64,000 nucleotides of DNA from Jaenimonas drosophilae (taxonomy: Eukaryota > Euglenozoa > Kinetoplastea > Trypanosomatida > Trypanosomatidae): contig JASAON010001631.1 of assembly GCA_030849065.1 (NCBI GenBank), positions 62,001 to 126,000 on the forward strand. The letters run 5' to 3'. The translations under genes were made by a program, and so were the position numbers. This document shows, piece after piece, positions 10,779-20,452 of the stretch. The notes below the pieces were generated by a model that saw nothing but the letters and a program-made list of their open reading frames with translations, was not told the DNA's origin and did not search any database. The first letter of the stretch is position 1. Every line of letters starts with the position of its first letter.

Positions 10779-13700
10779 ATGAGTGTTCGGCAGGAGAGTG
10801 GTACACGCACAGGATGGCTCTACAATTACCACCCAACGACTGAGATGTCAAGTGAGGGTGGGGATGAAGATGGTGTCGATGGGGCAGGAACGAACAAGGC
10901 CGCCCTCGTCCTTCTTCTTCAAGACCACGCAGGAGATATGTTCTATGTTCATCTGCACTACCACCCCTACTTTTTCGTTTTGGTGGCGGAAGGCCATGAA
11001 CGGGAGGTTGAGATGGGCATTCTATCCATGTTTGGTCCCCAACTCATCTTCCTGGTCCAGTCCGTGGAGAAGGAGGACCTCGATCTTCTCAACCACCTCA
11101 GCGGACGTAAACGCCACTACCTCAAGGTGAGCTTCCACAACGTGCAAGACCTCACCGCGGTTCGTAGCCGCATTGACAGCATGGTAAAGCGCAACACCTC
11201 CCTAACCTCAGACAACCCACTGTGGTCGCAGTTCAACACATCCTTGGGCCAAACCATGGCCAAAACATTTGAAGACGACCCCCTCTACAACCCAAGTGGC
11301 AGCAGTCGATGGATGGACTGGGTGATGGATATCCGTGAGTACGACGTCAAGTATCACATGCGTGTGGCCATTGATCTCAAGGTTTTCTGCGGTTTGTGGT
11401 ATGACGTGACGGTGACGGAAGGTGTGGCCACTGTCGTGCGGTGTGACGATACCAAGTACGCCCCCGCCATGCCACGGGTGGTGGCCTTTGATATTGAAAC
11501 CACCAAGGCCCCACTGAAGTTTCCACAACCGGAGGTGGACCAAATCTATATGATTTCGTACATGCTTGATGGACGGGGGTACCTCATCACCAACCGTGAG
11601 ATCGTCACGGAGGACATCTCCCCTTTTGAGTACACCCCCAAGAAGGAGTATGAGGGTCAGTTCGCCACCTTTAACGAGGTAGATGAAGCAGCTACATTAC
11701 GCCGCTTCTTTGATGAGATGAAGACCTACAAGCCCAACGTCTACGTCACCTACAACGGTGACTACTTTGATTTCCCCTTCATCCACGCACGAGCCCTCTT
11801 TCATGGTATGAACATGCGCAATGAAATCGGCTTCACCCAAAACAGCGACGGTGCCTTTCTTCATTCAGAGATTCCTCATCTTGATTGCTTCTACTGGGTC
11901 AAGCGTGACTCGTACCTTCCCCAGGGAAGTCAGGGCCTGAAGGCGGTGACAAAGTACAAGCTCGGCTACGATCCGATTGAGGTCGACCCAGAGGACATGC
12001 TTCCACTGGCTCAATCTCATCCGCAGAGAATGGCTAGCTACTCCGTTTCGGATGCAGTATCAACCTGGTACCTCTACCACAAATACGTGCACCCCTTCAT
12101 CTTTTCTCTGGCCACCATCATTCCCATGTCTCCGGATGACGTCCTACGCAAAGGTTCTGGTGGCTTGTGTGAGTCGTTGCTCATGGTGCAGGCGGAGGCC
12201 AACAACGTCATCTTTCCTAACAAGAAGGAGATGGTCCGCGAGCGATTTCACGATGGGCATTTGATCGATACCGAAACCTACATTGGTGGGCGTGTGGAGG
12301 CTCTACGAAGTGGAGTGTACCGCTCCGATATCCCCCTCGCCTTCAACATGAATCCTGAAACCTACCAATCGCTCATGGATGACGTGGATGATGCAATGCG
12401 CTTCACCTTGGAGGTGGAGAACAATACGAAGGTGGCGGACGTCACGAACTACGAAGAGGTGAAGGCATCCATCGTGGCGCAGCTCATGAATCTTCGTGAT
12501 CACCCACGTCAACAGGAAAAACCTCTCATTTATCACTTGGATGTCGGAGCCATGTACCCCAACATCATCCTTACCAACCGTCTACAGCCCTATGCCATCG
12601 CCGCTCCGGACGTGTGCGCCGGGTGCTGCTTCAACTCACCCAACAACGAACATCAATGTAAGCGTGCCATGTCGTGGAAGTGGCGCGGAGAGATGTTCAC
12701 CGCTGGACGGTACGAATTTCAGCGTGTTAAAGCACAGTTGGAGAATGAATCCTTCGCTGCGTCTGTGATTGAGCAGGCCAACCTTGCCGCGGTGCAGAAG
12801 AAGGCCTATGGTAACCGTAAAGGCAACGTCCTCGAGGGAACCGCATACGAACGAAAGCCGCAGGGCGAATGGAAACGGCAGAAGAACGGTGGTGGTGGTG
12901 GTAGTGGTGGTGGTGGTGGCAATGGATATCGCCAAGAGAACAAGCGACAGCAGCTGGAGGCTGCGGAGGCGTTACTCTCCAACTTCAAGAAGGACAAGGA
13001 GAGTGACGGAAGTGGGTCAGACGAGGATGAAAACGGCCCAAAGGCCTACCACAAGCTTAATGAAAACACGCAGTTCAACATGCTCAAGAAACGGTTGGGG
13101 GAGTACAGCCGCAAGGCCTACGGAAAGGTCCATGAATCGAAGGAAATCATGCGCTCGAATGTGGTGTGCCAGCGCGAAAATGCCTTTTACGTGGACACCG
13201 TTCGTCTCTTCCGTGATCGTCGATATGAGTACAAGGCTGCGCTCAAAACTTGGAAGAAGAAGCTCGACGCGGCAACTGATCCGGATGATGTGAAGCTCTG
13301 CCAGAGTCGTTGCGTCCAGATGGAGTCTCTTCAGCTGGCGCACAAGTGTATTCTGAACTCCTTCTACGGCTACGTGATGCGTAAAGGAAGTCGCTGGTAT
13401 AGCATGGAAATGGCTGGCATCGTCACCTACCTCGGGGCAACCCTCATTCAGATGGCACGCGCGTTGGTTCAACAGATTGGTGTTACACTGGAACTGGATA
13501 CCGATGGTATTTGGTGCTGTCTTCCATGCACCTTCCCAGAGACCTTCACCTTCACCACGAATAATCCATCGAAGCCCAAGATCTCCATCTCCTACCCTTG
13601 CGTGGTTCTCAACAAGATGGTGAATGATCGGTACAGCAATCACCAGTACCACGACCTCATTTCTCCAGGCGTCTACAGCATGCGAAGTGAATGCTCCATT

Positions 13701-16700
13701 TACTTTGAGGTGGATGGGCCCTATCTGGCCATGTTACTACCCGCCAGCAGAGAAGAGGGGAAGAGCATCAAGAAGCGCTACGCCGTCTTCCACCCCGATG
13801 GTCGCTTGGCTGAGCTCAAGGGCTTCGAGCTGAAGCGTCGTGGTGAACTCATGCTGATCAAGGACTTTCAATCTCAGGTGTTTCGACGTTTTCTTGATGG
13901 TACCTCACTCGTGGAGTCCTACGCCTCGGCAGGTGACATCGCCAACACCGCCCTCGACATGCTTGAGTCCAAGGGCGAGGGCTACGACATGGAGGAGATT
14001 CTCGACAAGATCACAGAGAGCAGCAACATGACACGACGTCTGTCAGAGTACCCGGAAAGTCAAAAGTCGTTGGCCATCACCACCGCACGACGTATTGCCG
14101 AGTTCCTTGGGCCACAAATGGTGAAGGAAAAGGGTCTATCTTGCCGTTTCATCATCTCTCGGCTACCCGCCGGTCGTCCAGTGACGGAACGGGCAATTCC
14201 GCTCATGATCTTCCGTGCCGAGGACGCCATTCGAACACATTTCCTTCGAAAGTGGACGGGGGATGCGGCCTTTCCGGCTGAGGTGGATCTCAAGGTGCTG
14301 CTTGACTGGGACTACTACACGATGCGCTTCAACGCCTGCGTACAGAAGATCATCACTATCCCCGCTGCCCTCCAGTCCATCCCCAACCCCGTTCCCCGCG
14401 TGGTTCACCCAGACTGGCTGCAGAAGCGGATTATTCAGCAAAACTCCCGTTTTCGTCAGGTGTCCTTGGTGGGGATGCTGACGACGAAGCAGCAGCAGAA
14501 TGAAGAACGTCTCAAGACGGCTGCGGCTGAGGTGGTGGAGCTGCAGGACTTGGAGGACATCGTGGCGGATTCGAAGCCAAAACAGCAGCGCAAACAACGT
14601 CGTGCAAATGGAGATGCGTCGACCATTGACGTGGATAGCGACTGGACCGATGGTGATGCGGCAAGTGTGAAATCGGATGAGGATGAGGAAGCACAGAAGA
14701 AACGTGAGATGGAGGAAGAGGCTGAAAATCTGGCCCGTGAAGTGCAGCTCAAGTACTTTGGCGCCAAGAGCAAGCAGATTATCGACGCGGACTTCTTTGC
14801 ACATCGTGGAACAAAGACATGGCTTCAAAACATGAAGCAGAGTTGGTTGCACCGCGCCAAACTTCGTGGAGAGCTACAAGCAAGTCAGGTTTCCCCTGGA
14901 GCCGATGGGGAGACTGTGGCAGGCCGTGGTGCTGTCGGCGCACACTTCATTGATTTGAAGTCCAAGGCACTCGCCGAAACGTGGAGCGTTTTGGAGGTGC
15001 GTCCGAGTCCGGACGACCCAGGAACCGTCACAGCCATTGTGGCGTTGAGTGCGTCGCTTTACACTTTCCGCATCGTGGTACCCAAGACGGTGATTGTGGA
15101 TGTAGACGGAGCTCATGCAGCGGTGATTGGCAGACTTGCTGGTGTAGTGGAGGTGCAGAATCGTATTCTCCCTCGAGGGCAGCCTGCCCAGCGACTCTTT
15201 GAGGTGCCGCTTCCTTCCGGGCCGGAAGGGGAGCAGCTCCTCAACGAGCTCCGTATCTCTGAAGGTGTTCGCAACATTTATGAGGCCCACATCTCTCGTG
15301 AAGACCGCTGCGTCGAGTCCATGGGATGTTGTGCCCAGGTGCAGACCTCCATTCATTTGGCCAACGCACGTCAACGTCCGGCGAATCAGCGCGATGCGTT
15401 TGCACTGAATGAGTTTGAGCTGTCACCAAGCCACAACTACCTCAATAAGGTTGTGGAACGCTCTGCATTCATCTTCCACCTAGCAGCTGACACCCGTGCG
15501 GTGATTGGGGTGGCCAACTTGGAGACCAACACGGCGCTCTTCGTTGTGGTCCAGCCAGCCGCAGCTGCTCGGCCCAACCTGAACTGGAAGTCTTTGGCAG
15601 AGGATGCTGCTCGGCAGTTTGAGGCTGGCCAGGTGATGCACCCCACAGTCCGCTTGGAGACCGCGGTGGACCAGACAACGGCGTGGAGGATGGTGCGGCA
15701 GGTTCTCTCTGAGGCTGGAGCTGGCAAGCTTCCCCTCTTGGCTGTGATGGAGAGCGCGCATAGCACAGCTGACCTCCTTCAGCTTCATGCCATACCAGCA
15801 GAGCTGCCCTATCTGCGTGTGCTCGGCGCAGCCGAGGACGAAAAGCTCTTCACTGATCCTTTCCGTTGGTCACGGCTCATTGCCCGGCGATTCCTTCAGC
15901 GCCTGTACGCCTCTCGACTATGGATTGAGGAGCGTGTGGCGCTCAGCAGGCTTTCTGGCATTCCCGTCTGCAACATTGCGCACGACAGCTGCGGCCATGT
16001 GATGGACGTCCTCTACGCCCGCGCTCTTCACCGTCGTGGTCATGTGCTGTGGTGTAGCGCGGACTCAGCCATCACCTTCGATACCGTGGAGGAACGCCCG
16101 CGGGAGGTTGTGATGCCTGGTGGCTATACCAATTGGTGTGTGGAGTTCAGCCTCAGTCGTTTGGATGTGGTTGCCATCCTCTTCTCACAACTCATCCAGG
16201 AAGGTGACGATCCAAACGCTCATGTCCTGTGTGATCGTGGAGTGAGTACACACTTCAACATCCTTCGAGACCTCATTGCAGACTTACTTGGGCAAGCGGT
16301 GCAGAACAGCGTGGCGGATTCACTGCTCAGCAACGTTGCCCGGTGGCTGCGTGACCCCGTCTCCGCCTGTTATGAACCACGCTTGGTGGAAACACTGAGT
16401 GGGCTCGCCCATCGTGCGCTCACAACGGTCCTCCTTCGTCTGGCGAAGCTTGGTGGTCGTCCTGTGAAAGTGGATAGTCGATCAGTGGTGGTGCTCACGA
16501 ATAAGTATGCCTTGCAAGATGCCGTGAGCTTCGCGCGCTTCGTGACGAGCTCCTTGGAAGGGCAGCCCATGCTAGTGCTGCTGGCGTTGCAGCCCGTTCG
16601 TTTCTGGGGTTCGTACGTTGTGATTGATCGACGAGATTATGCGGGGCTGTACATTGGAACCGAAGAGGCTATTCAGTTCTTGGAGAATGAGGAACCGCGG

Positions 16701-17564
16701 GTGGAGGATATGCGGATGGAACACCTCTTCTCACTATTTAGCCGGCTTCCCGAGAAGGTACGCCAGCTTGGCGTTGCTCGCGTCCTGTCCACCCTGCAGC
16801 GACTGCAGCAACGCACCCTCGACGTACAACGCGAGATTCGTCGAGACACAACCATCATGTTAGCTACCCGAAGTGAGCAGACCAAACAAAAGATCCTCGC
16901 CACGACCCAAGCGCTCTTTGAAAAGATTCTCCAGGATGAACTGCTTGACGAGGTTCAGCGCATCTCCGATGACCGAGAGGTGTACTCCAAGGAGGAGCGT
17001 GATGCCGCGCCGGATAGTAGCGCACTCAGTTCCAGTGGTGTGGTGGCGTTGGAGTACACCAAGGCAATCACACGAGTGCTGGAGGCCATTCCATGCTCCG
17101 GTGCCGTCAGTAAGATCAAAAACAACGCCCTCCGACTCTGCGGTGTGAGCCCTTTCTCTCCGTCTGCCCAAGTTACCAATGATCCCCTCATCACCTACCG
17201 CACCATGGACGTTGTGTGCAGCTTCTGCAACGTCTCCATCTACATTGACCTCGGGACCCCGCGACGAAGCTCTGTGGGATGGTTCTCGTGCCCCTCGTGC
17301 CGCTCACCAATCAGTGCCAAGGCTGTGGAGGCAACCTTGGTGCGTCATGTGACGCAACTGGTCAGACGCACCTCTCAACAGGACTTTGTCTGCGCAAAGT
17401 GTTCAGAGATGACGGCTTCATACATGATGGACAACTGCTGCGGTCCGTTGGTTGGTAAAGAGCCGCGACATGACGTTGAGCTCCAAACGCTGAAGCTGTT
17501 TGCCAGACTTCAAGGCTTTCAATGGCTGGAGGAGTGCATCGACACAACCCTCATGTGCCTCTAA
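10779..17564 (+). CDS. POLE: DNA polymerase epsilon catalytic subunit
   Basis: A 2261-residue B-family polymerase, full length for Pol2/POLE, the leading-strand replicase. The proofreading exonuclease is intact: Exo I FDIETT (D238, E240), Exo II YNGDYFDFPF (D328) and Exo III YSVSDAVSTWYLY (D425). The polymerase active site is intact: motif A LDVGAMYPNII (D588), motif B around NSFYGYVMRKGSRWYSM, motif C ELDTDGIWC (D907, D909). A CxxC-type cluster after motif A (DVCAGCCF, then C near QCKRAM) matches the region that binds an Fe-S cluster in yeast Pol2. Between motif A and motif B an insertion contains a Gly run at 704-716 and an acidic stretch. An acidic, charged linker (about 1250-1320) joins the inactive C-terminal polymerase half. 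Two C-terminal zinc modules remain: C2147/C2150/C2171/C2174, and C2205/C2208/C2220/C2221, the last pair adjacent. Start chosen as first ATG after the acceptor. Confidence 0.97.
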   Translation: MSVRQESGTRTGWLYNYHPTTEMSSEGGDEDGVDGAGTNKAALVLLLQDHAGDMFYVHLHYHPYFFVLVAEGHEREVEMGILSMFGPQLIFLVQSVEKEDLDLLNHLSGRKRHYLKVSFHNVQDLTAVRSRIDSMVKRNTSLTSDNPLWSQFNTSLGQTMAKTFEDDPLYNPSGSSRWMDWVMDIREYDVKYHMRVAIDLKVFCGLWYDVTVTEGVATVVRCDDTKYAPAMPRVVAFDIETTKAPLKFPQPEVDQIYMISYMLDGRGYLITNREIVTEDISPFEYTPKKEYEGQFATFNEVDEAATLRRFFDEMKTYKPNVYVTYNGDYFDFPFIHARALFHGMNMRNEIGFTQNSDGAFLHSEIPHLDCFYWVKRDSYLPQGSQGLKAVTKYKLGYDPIEVDPEDMLPLAQSHPQRMASYSVSDAVSTWYLYHKYVHPFIFSLATIIPMSPDDVLRKGSGGLCESLLMVQAEANNVIFPNKKEMVRERFHDGHLIDTETYIGGRVEALRSGVYRSDIPLAFNMNPETYQSLMDDVDDAMRFTLEVENNTKVADVTNYEEVKASIVAQLMNLRDHPRQQEKPLIYHLDVGAMYPNIILTNRLQPYAIAAPDVCAGCCFNSPNNEHQCKRAMSWKWRGEMFTAGRYEFQRVKAQLENESFAASVIEQANLAAVQKKAYGNRKGNVLEGTAYERKPQGEWKRQKNGGGGGSGGGGGNGYRQENKRQQLEAAEALLSNFKKDKESDGSGSDEDENGPKAYHKLNENTQFNMLKKRLGEYSRKAYGKVHESKEIMRSNVVCQRENAFYVDTVRLFRDRRYEYKAALKTWKKKLDAATDPDDVKLCQSRCVQMESLQLAHKCILNSFYGYVMRKGSRWYSMEMAGIVTYLGATLIQMARALVQQIGVTLELDTDGIWCCLPCTFPETFTFTTNNPSKPKISISYPCVVLNKMVNDRYSNHQYHDLISPGVYSMRSECSIYFEVDGPYLAMLLPASREEGKSIKKRYAVFHPDGRLAELKGFELKRRGELMLIKDFQSQVFRRFLDGTSLVESYASAGDIANTALDMLESKGEGYDMEEILDKITESSNMTRRLSEYPESQKSLAITTARRIAEFLGPQMVKEKGLSCRFIISRLPAGRPVTERAIPLMIFRAEDAIRTHFLRKWTGDAAFPAEVDLKVLLDWDYYTMRFNACVQKIITIPAALQSIPNPVPRVVHPDWLQKRIIQQNSRFRQVSLVGMLTTKQQQNEERLKTAAAEVVELQDLEDIVADSKPKQQRKQRRANGDASTIDVDSDWTDGDAASVKSDEDEEAQKKREMEEEAENLAREVQLKYFGAKSKQIIDADFFAHRGTKTWLQNMKQSWLHRAKLRGELQASQVSPGADGETVAGRGAVGAHFIDLKSKALAETWSVLEVRPSPDDPGTVTAIVALSASLYTFRIVVPKTVIVDVDGAHAAVIGRLAGVVEVQNRILPRGQPAQRLFEVPLPSGPEGEQLLNELRISEGVRNIYEAHISREDRCVESMGCCAQVQTSIHLANARQRPANQRDAFALNEFELSPSHNYLNKVVERSAFIFHLAADTRAVIGVANLETNTALFVVVQPAAAARPNLNWKSLAEDAARQFEAGQVMHPTVRLETAVDQTTAWRMVRQVLSEAGAGKLPLLAVMESAHSTADLLQLHAIPAELPYLRVLGAAEDEKLFTDPFRWSRLIARRFLQRLYASRLWIEERVALSRLSGIPVCNIAHDSCGHVMDVLYARALHRRGHVLWCSADSAITFDTVEERPREVVMPGGYTNWCVEFSLSRLDVVAILFSQLIQEGDDPNAHVLCDRGVSTHFNILRDLIADLLGQAVQNSVADSLLSNVARWLRDPVSACYEPRLVETLSGLAHRALTTVLLRLAKLGGRPVKVDSRSVVVLTNKYALQDAVSFARFVTSSLEGQPMLVLLALQPVRFWGSYVVIDRRDYAGLYIGTEEAIQFLENEEPRVEDMRMEHLFSLFSRLPEKVRQLGVARVLSTLQRLQQRTLDVQREIRRDTTIMLATRSEQTKQKILATTQALFEKILQDELLDEVQRISDDREVYSKEERDAAPDSSALSSSGVVALEYTKAITRVLEAIPCSGAVSKIKNNALRLCGVSPFSPSAQVTNDPLITYRTMDVVCSFCNVSIYIDLGTPRRSSVGWFSCPSCRSPISAKAVEATLVRHVTQLVRRTSQQDFVCAKCSEMTASYMMDNCCGPLVGKEPRHDVELQTLKLFARLQGFQWLEECIDTTLMCL
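12888..12927 (+). repeat. GGT-rich low-complexity insertion inside Pol epsilon
   Basis: Near-pure GGT codons broken by AGT encode five Gly, Ser, five Gly, then Asn-Gly at residues 704-716. The insertion lies in the region between the first palm segment and motif B, close to where the Pol epsilon P domain is expected. Confidence 0.7.
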
Positions 17565-17684
17565 GAAACTCTGGATAGAAGTTTTCACATCCTTCATAGA
17601 AAGACTGTTGCTATGCATGTAGATCCTTTGGATGTGAAGGAAGGGTGGTTCCTGTGGTTTATGAATGATGTCGTACCGTGCAAA

Positions 17685-17722
17685 TCTTCTCTCGTTTTTT
17701 TTTCTTCTCCTGCATTGCGTAG
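17685..17722 (+). promoter_or_regulatory. Predicted trans-splice acceptor with short upstream ORF
   Basis: A T/C tract ends in TAG at 17720-17722. If this AG is used, the leader to 17806 contains an ATG at 17727 that opens a 21-codon frame closed by TAA at 17790-17792, before the zinc-finger gene. Use of an AG further downstream would remove it. Confidence 0.4.
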
Positions 17723-17806
17723 CTCTATGCAAGGTACAGGCACGCTATCAAGGTGGAACATCAAGGTCCCACTTCTGTTTGAAAAGGAGTAAGAAAAAAC
17801 TCCATC

Positions 17807-18154
17807 ATGCTCACCATCACACGCATTCTGCAGATGCGGCCGCGGCACATTATGTTTACTCCACCTCCTCTAGCCAAGCGCAACGGGCTCTTCCGTTGTA
17901 AGCACTGTCGGACGGAGTGGAAGTCGGACTCCATCTGGGTAACAAAGACAACACAGCGGGTCTACCAAGGGGAAACCTGTGACAAGTGCGGCACAACGAA
18001 CAAGCCCTTCTACGTTGGGCGGCCAGAGGAAACCATCTTTAACCGTGTCCACACTCCCCACGCCGTGAAGGCTGGGGCCTCTTCCAAGTCCCGACATGGT
18101 GCAAAGCTCAAGCACATGCGGTATGATTGGCACATCCAAAGAGGTCGTCGGTAA
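17807..18154 (+). CDS. ZAR1-like 3CxxC zinc-finger protein (short)
   Basis: A 115-residue basic protein. The core GLFRCKHCRTEWKSDSIWV, followed by a KVYQG-like stretch (RVYQGETCDKC) and NKPFYV, matches the first half of the 3CxxC zinc finger of ZAR1 and related proteins, where F-x-C-x-x-C, a W-x-S segment, a VY turn and C-x-x-C occur in the same order and spacing. Animal ZAR1 has two further Cys pairs that are absent here, so this is a one-zinc minimal version. ZAR1-type fingers bind RNA in oocytes; whether this protein does is inference. The C-terminal 40 residues are strongly basic (SKSRHGAKLKHMRYDWHIQR), fitting a nucleic-acid or ribosome partner. Start is ATG 17807; an in-frame ATG at 17834 is possible. 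Confidence 0.75.
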   Translation: MLTITRILQMRPRHIMFTPPPLAKRNGLFRCKHCRTEWKSDSIWVTKTTQRVYQGETCDKCGTTNKPFYVGRPEETIFNRVHTPHAVKAGASSKSRHGAKLKHMRYDWHIQRGRR

Positions 18155-18412
18155 GTCATACCCCTGGGTGGATGCTCGAGTTACTTGGAACGAAAACCGC
18201 TGATTGTCCAGGCAAGGAATCCTGTCTGGGTACCTCCTCACATACCACCTACCCACATGTCATGAAATGCCGCTACACAGAGTGCTGTAGTCACAATGCC
18301 TGACTTTTGCGCCACCCAATGCACACAATATTCAATGTGTTATCTTCTTACTTCACATCGTCGTCTATTCAAAGGTTCATAAATTCTTCGTACGTTAACC
18401 ACACTTGCTACC

Positions 18413-19699
18413 ATGCCTCAGCTCAAGAAGAACGAGATCGAGGCCCAGATCTACCGCTATCTGCAGGAGGCCCGCTACTCGAACGCCGCAGAGGCGCTCG
18501 AGGAGGCGAACCCCGCCGCAGCCAAGCTTGGTGCATCCATCAAGACCTCCTCCTTGACGGAGATGGTCAAGGCGGTTGCGGCTGCTGACAGCTCTGATGA
18601 CGAGCCCGTCCGCAAGCCTGCTCCTAAGAAGGCTTCCCCCAAGGCCTCCCCCAAGGCTGCCCCCAAGAAGGCCCCTGTTGCCGACTCCGACAGCGACGAT
18701 GAGCCCGTCCGCAAGCCTGCCCCTCGTAAGGCCTCTCCCAAGGCTTCCCCCAAGGCTGCTCCTAAGAAGGCCCCCGTCTCTGACTCTGACAGTGACGACG
18801 AGCCCGTGCGCAAGCCTGTTGCGAAGAAGGCCCCGATTGCCGACTCTGACAGCGATGATGAGCCCGTCCGCAAGCCCGCTCCCCGCAAGCCTTCCCCCAA
18901 GGCCTCCCCCAAGGCTGCCCCCAAGAAGGCCCCCGTTGCCGACTCCGACAGCGACGATGAGCCCGTCCGCAAGCCTGCCCCTCGTAAGGCCTCTCCTAAG
19001 GCTTCTCCCAAGGCTGCCCCCAAGAAGGCCCCCGTCTCTGACTCTGACAGTGACGATGAGCCCGTCCGCAAGCCTGCTCCTAAGAAGCCTTCTCCCAAGG
19101 CCTCCCCAAAGGCCGCCCCCAAGAAGGCCCCTGTTGCCGACTCCGACAGTGACGACGAGCCCGTGCGCAAGCCCGTTGCGAAGAAGGCCCCGATTGCTGA
19201 CTCTGACAGCGATGATGAGCCCGTGCGCAAGCCCGCTTCCAAGAAGGCGTCTCCCAAGATGGCACCCAAGGCTGCGGATAGCGACGAGGATGAGCAGCCC
19301 GCCAAGGCCCGTCGCGCTCCCGCCAACGACGATGATTCCGATGATGAGCCCGTTCGCCAAGTGACGCGCACGGAGGCCACGAACAACAACAACAACTTCC
19401 GTGGAGGTGACCGTGGTGGCTTCCGTGGAGGTCGTGGCGGCGATCGTGGAGGTTTCGGTGACCGCGGAGGCTTCCGTGGTGGACGCGGTGGTGACCGCGG
19501 CGGCTTTGGCGATCGCGGCGGCTTCCGTGGAGGTCGTGGCGGCGATCGTGGAGGCTTCGGTGACCGCGGAGGCTTCCGTGGTGGACGCGGTGGTGACCGT
19601 GGTGGCCGCGGTGGCGCTCCCATGTATGGCCGCCCCACTCCTTCTCTGGGTGCCATGGCCAAGCAGAGCGTCCGCCTCGACAACAGTGACGACGAATAA
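18413..19699 (+). CDS. Nopp140-like nucleolar protein with LisH and RGG tail
   Basis: A 428-residue protein in three parts. Residues 1-35 form a LisH-type dimerisation helix pair ([20 protein letters not shown]). Residues about 57-325 alternate acidic Ser/Asp clusters with basic Lys/Pro/Ala stretches, the Nopp140 (SRP40) pattern; the unit DDEPVRKP occurs eight times plus one degenerate copy. The acidic SDSDSDD blocks are ideal casein kinase 2 sites. Residues about 329-405 are an RGG/FRGG box, an RNA-binding and arginine-methylation target. This combination matches the trypanosome Nopp140-like protein (NoLP), which differs from Nopp140 by its RGG tail. A nucleolar role in snoRNP or Pol I biology is inferred from family. 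The repeat DNA gives long open frames on the antisense strand, which are not genes. Confidence 0.85.
   Translation: MPQLKKNEIEAQIYRYLQEARYSNAAEALEEANPAAAKLGASIKTSSLTEMVKAVAAADSSDDEPVRKPAPKKASPKASPKAAPKKAPVADSDSDDEPVRKPAPRKASPKASPKAAPKKAPVSDSDSDDEPVRKPVAKKAPIADSDSDDEPVRKPAPRKPSPKASPKAAPKKAPVADSDSDDEPVRKPAPRKASPKASPKAAPKKAPVSDSDSDDEPVRKPAPKKPSPKASPKAAPKKAPVADSDSDDEPVRKPVAKKAPIADSDSDDEPVRKPASKKASPKMAPKAADSDEDEQPAKARRAPANDDDSDDEPVRQVTRTEATNNNNNFRGGDRGGFRGGRGGDRGGFGDRGGFRGGRGGDRGGFGDRGGFRGGRGGDRGGFGDRGGFRGGRGGDRGGRGGAPMYGRPTPSLGAMAKQSVRLDNSDDE
18589..19370 (+). repeat. In-frame tandem repeats coding for acidic/basic Nopp140 units
   Basis: Units of about 60-100 bases coding for [12 protein letters not shown] plus a Lys/Pro/Ala spacer. 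Some copies are almost identical in DNA, including a two- or three-unit higher-order block seen twice (near 18680-18830 and 18940-19170). This points to recent unequal exchange. Confidence 0.75.
19396..19620 (+). repeat. RGG-box coding repeat
   Basis: Short repeats coding for RGGDRGGF and [11 protein letters not shown] alternate several times, with near-identical blocks of about 60 bases (for example starting near 19418 and 19524). Confidence 0.75.
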
Positions 19700-20452
19700 G
19701 AACCTTCCCCCCGGGAGAGCTGTCCTGCAGCTCCCACGTCTCTTGTTTGTGCAGTCACTGCGTCCAGCAGTCTGCGCACAAGTGTGGTTGTGCAAGACCT
19801 CTTTCAGCGTTAAGCAGGCACCGAATAATACGGACAATTAAGGCGGGTGACGATGCTTCTTCGTATCGCTCAACCCAGCCATTTAAGGCGGTGCGTTCTT
19901 TTTTCTGTTGTTCTTTTGCCCCTCTTTTTTCTCGTGGATTGCCCCCAGCTATGTGTGCTGCTCAGGCCTGATTCACGTCTATTCATCCTTACTTCACCTC
20001 ACGTTGTTGTGAGGGGAGGAGGTGGAATGGCTGGAGAAGGAAACAATACGAGCTGTGTCCATGGAGGGAATTTCTCCAGCAGTGTGAATCACCCTACCAC
20101 ACTCTCGAACTCACCTGTCAGCAGCTTAGTGCTGCGGCATTTCCTCGCTCACTCCAGCAAACAAAGGGATTGAAGGTAGCCCTTCTTTCGATTAAGCTTC
20201 CTGTACGACCAAAAAAAAATCTGTTGCTGTGGATGTGTGCACCAAACTTTCCACGCACAGCGGTGCGGATGCCGATCTGCTGGATTGGGAGCATCCAAGT
20301 ACTGGTGTAGGTGTTGGTTGCTTGTACTAGAGTCATTATTCTGCCTCTTACCTCTCTCTCTCTCTCTCTCTCTCTGTTCTCTTTCGCCATCCTGTACGCA
20401 AAGGTCTACGCTCCGGTAGTGCATACTCAACACACAGGACGCCTGAGCCTCC
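19700..20452 (+). other. Intergenic region with CT microsatellite
   Basis: No gene supported. The stretch holds the 3' UTR and the leader of the TAX-1-like gene. A (CT)n run at 20351-20374 is the likely polypyrimidine signal. Confidence 0.5.

Noticed and set aside
18395..19837. Long antisense open frames (480 and 434 codons) opposite the Nopp140-like gene
   Set aside because: They follow from the repeated sense codons, have Gly/Arg/Leu- or Pro/Ser-type low complexity, no acceptor on their strand and no domain.
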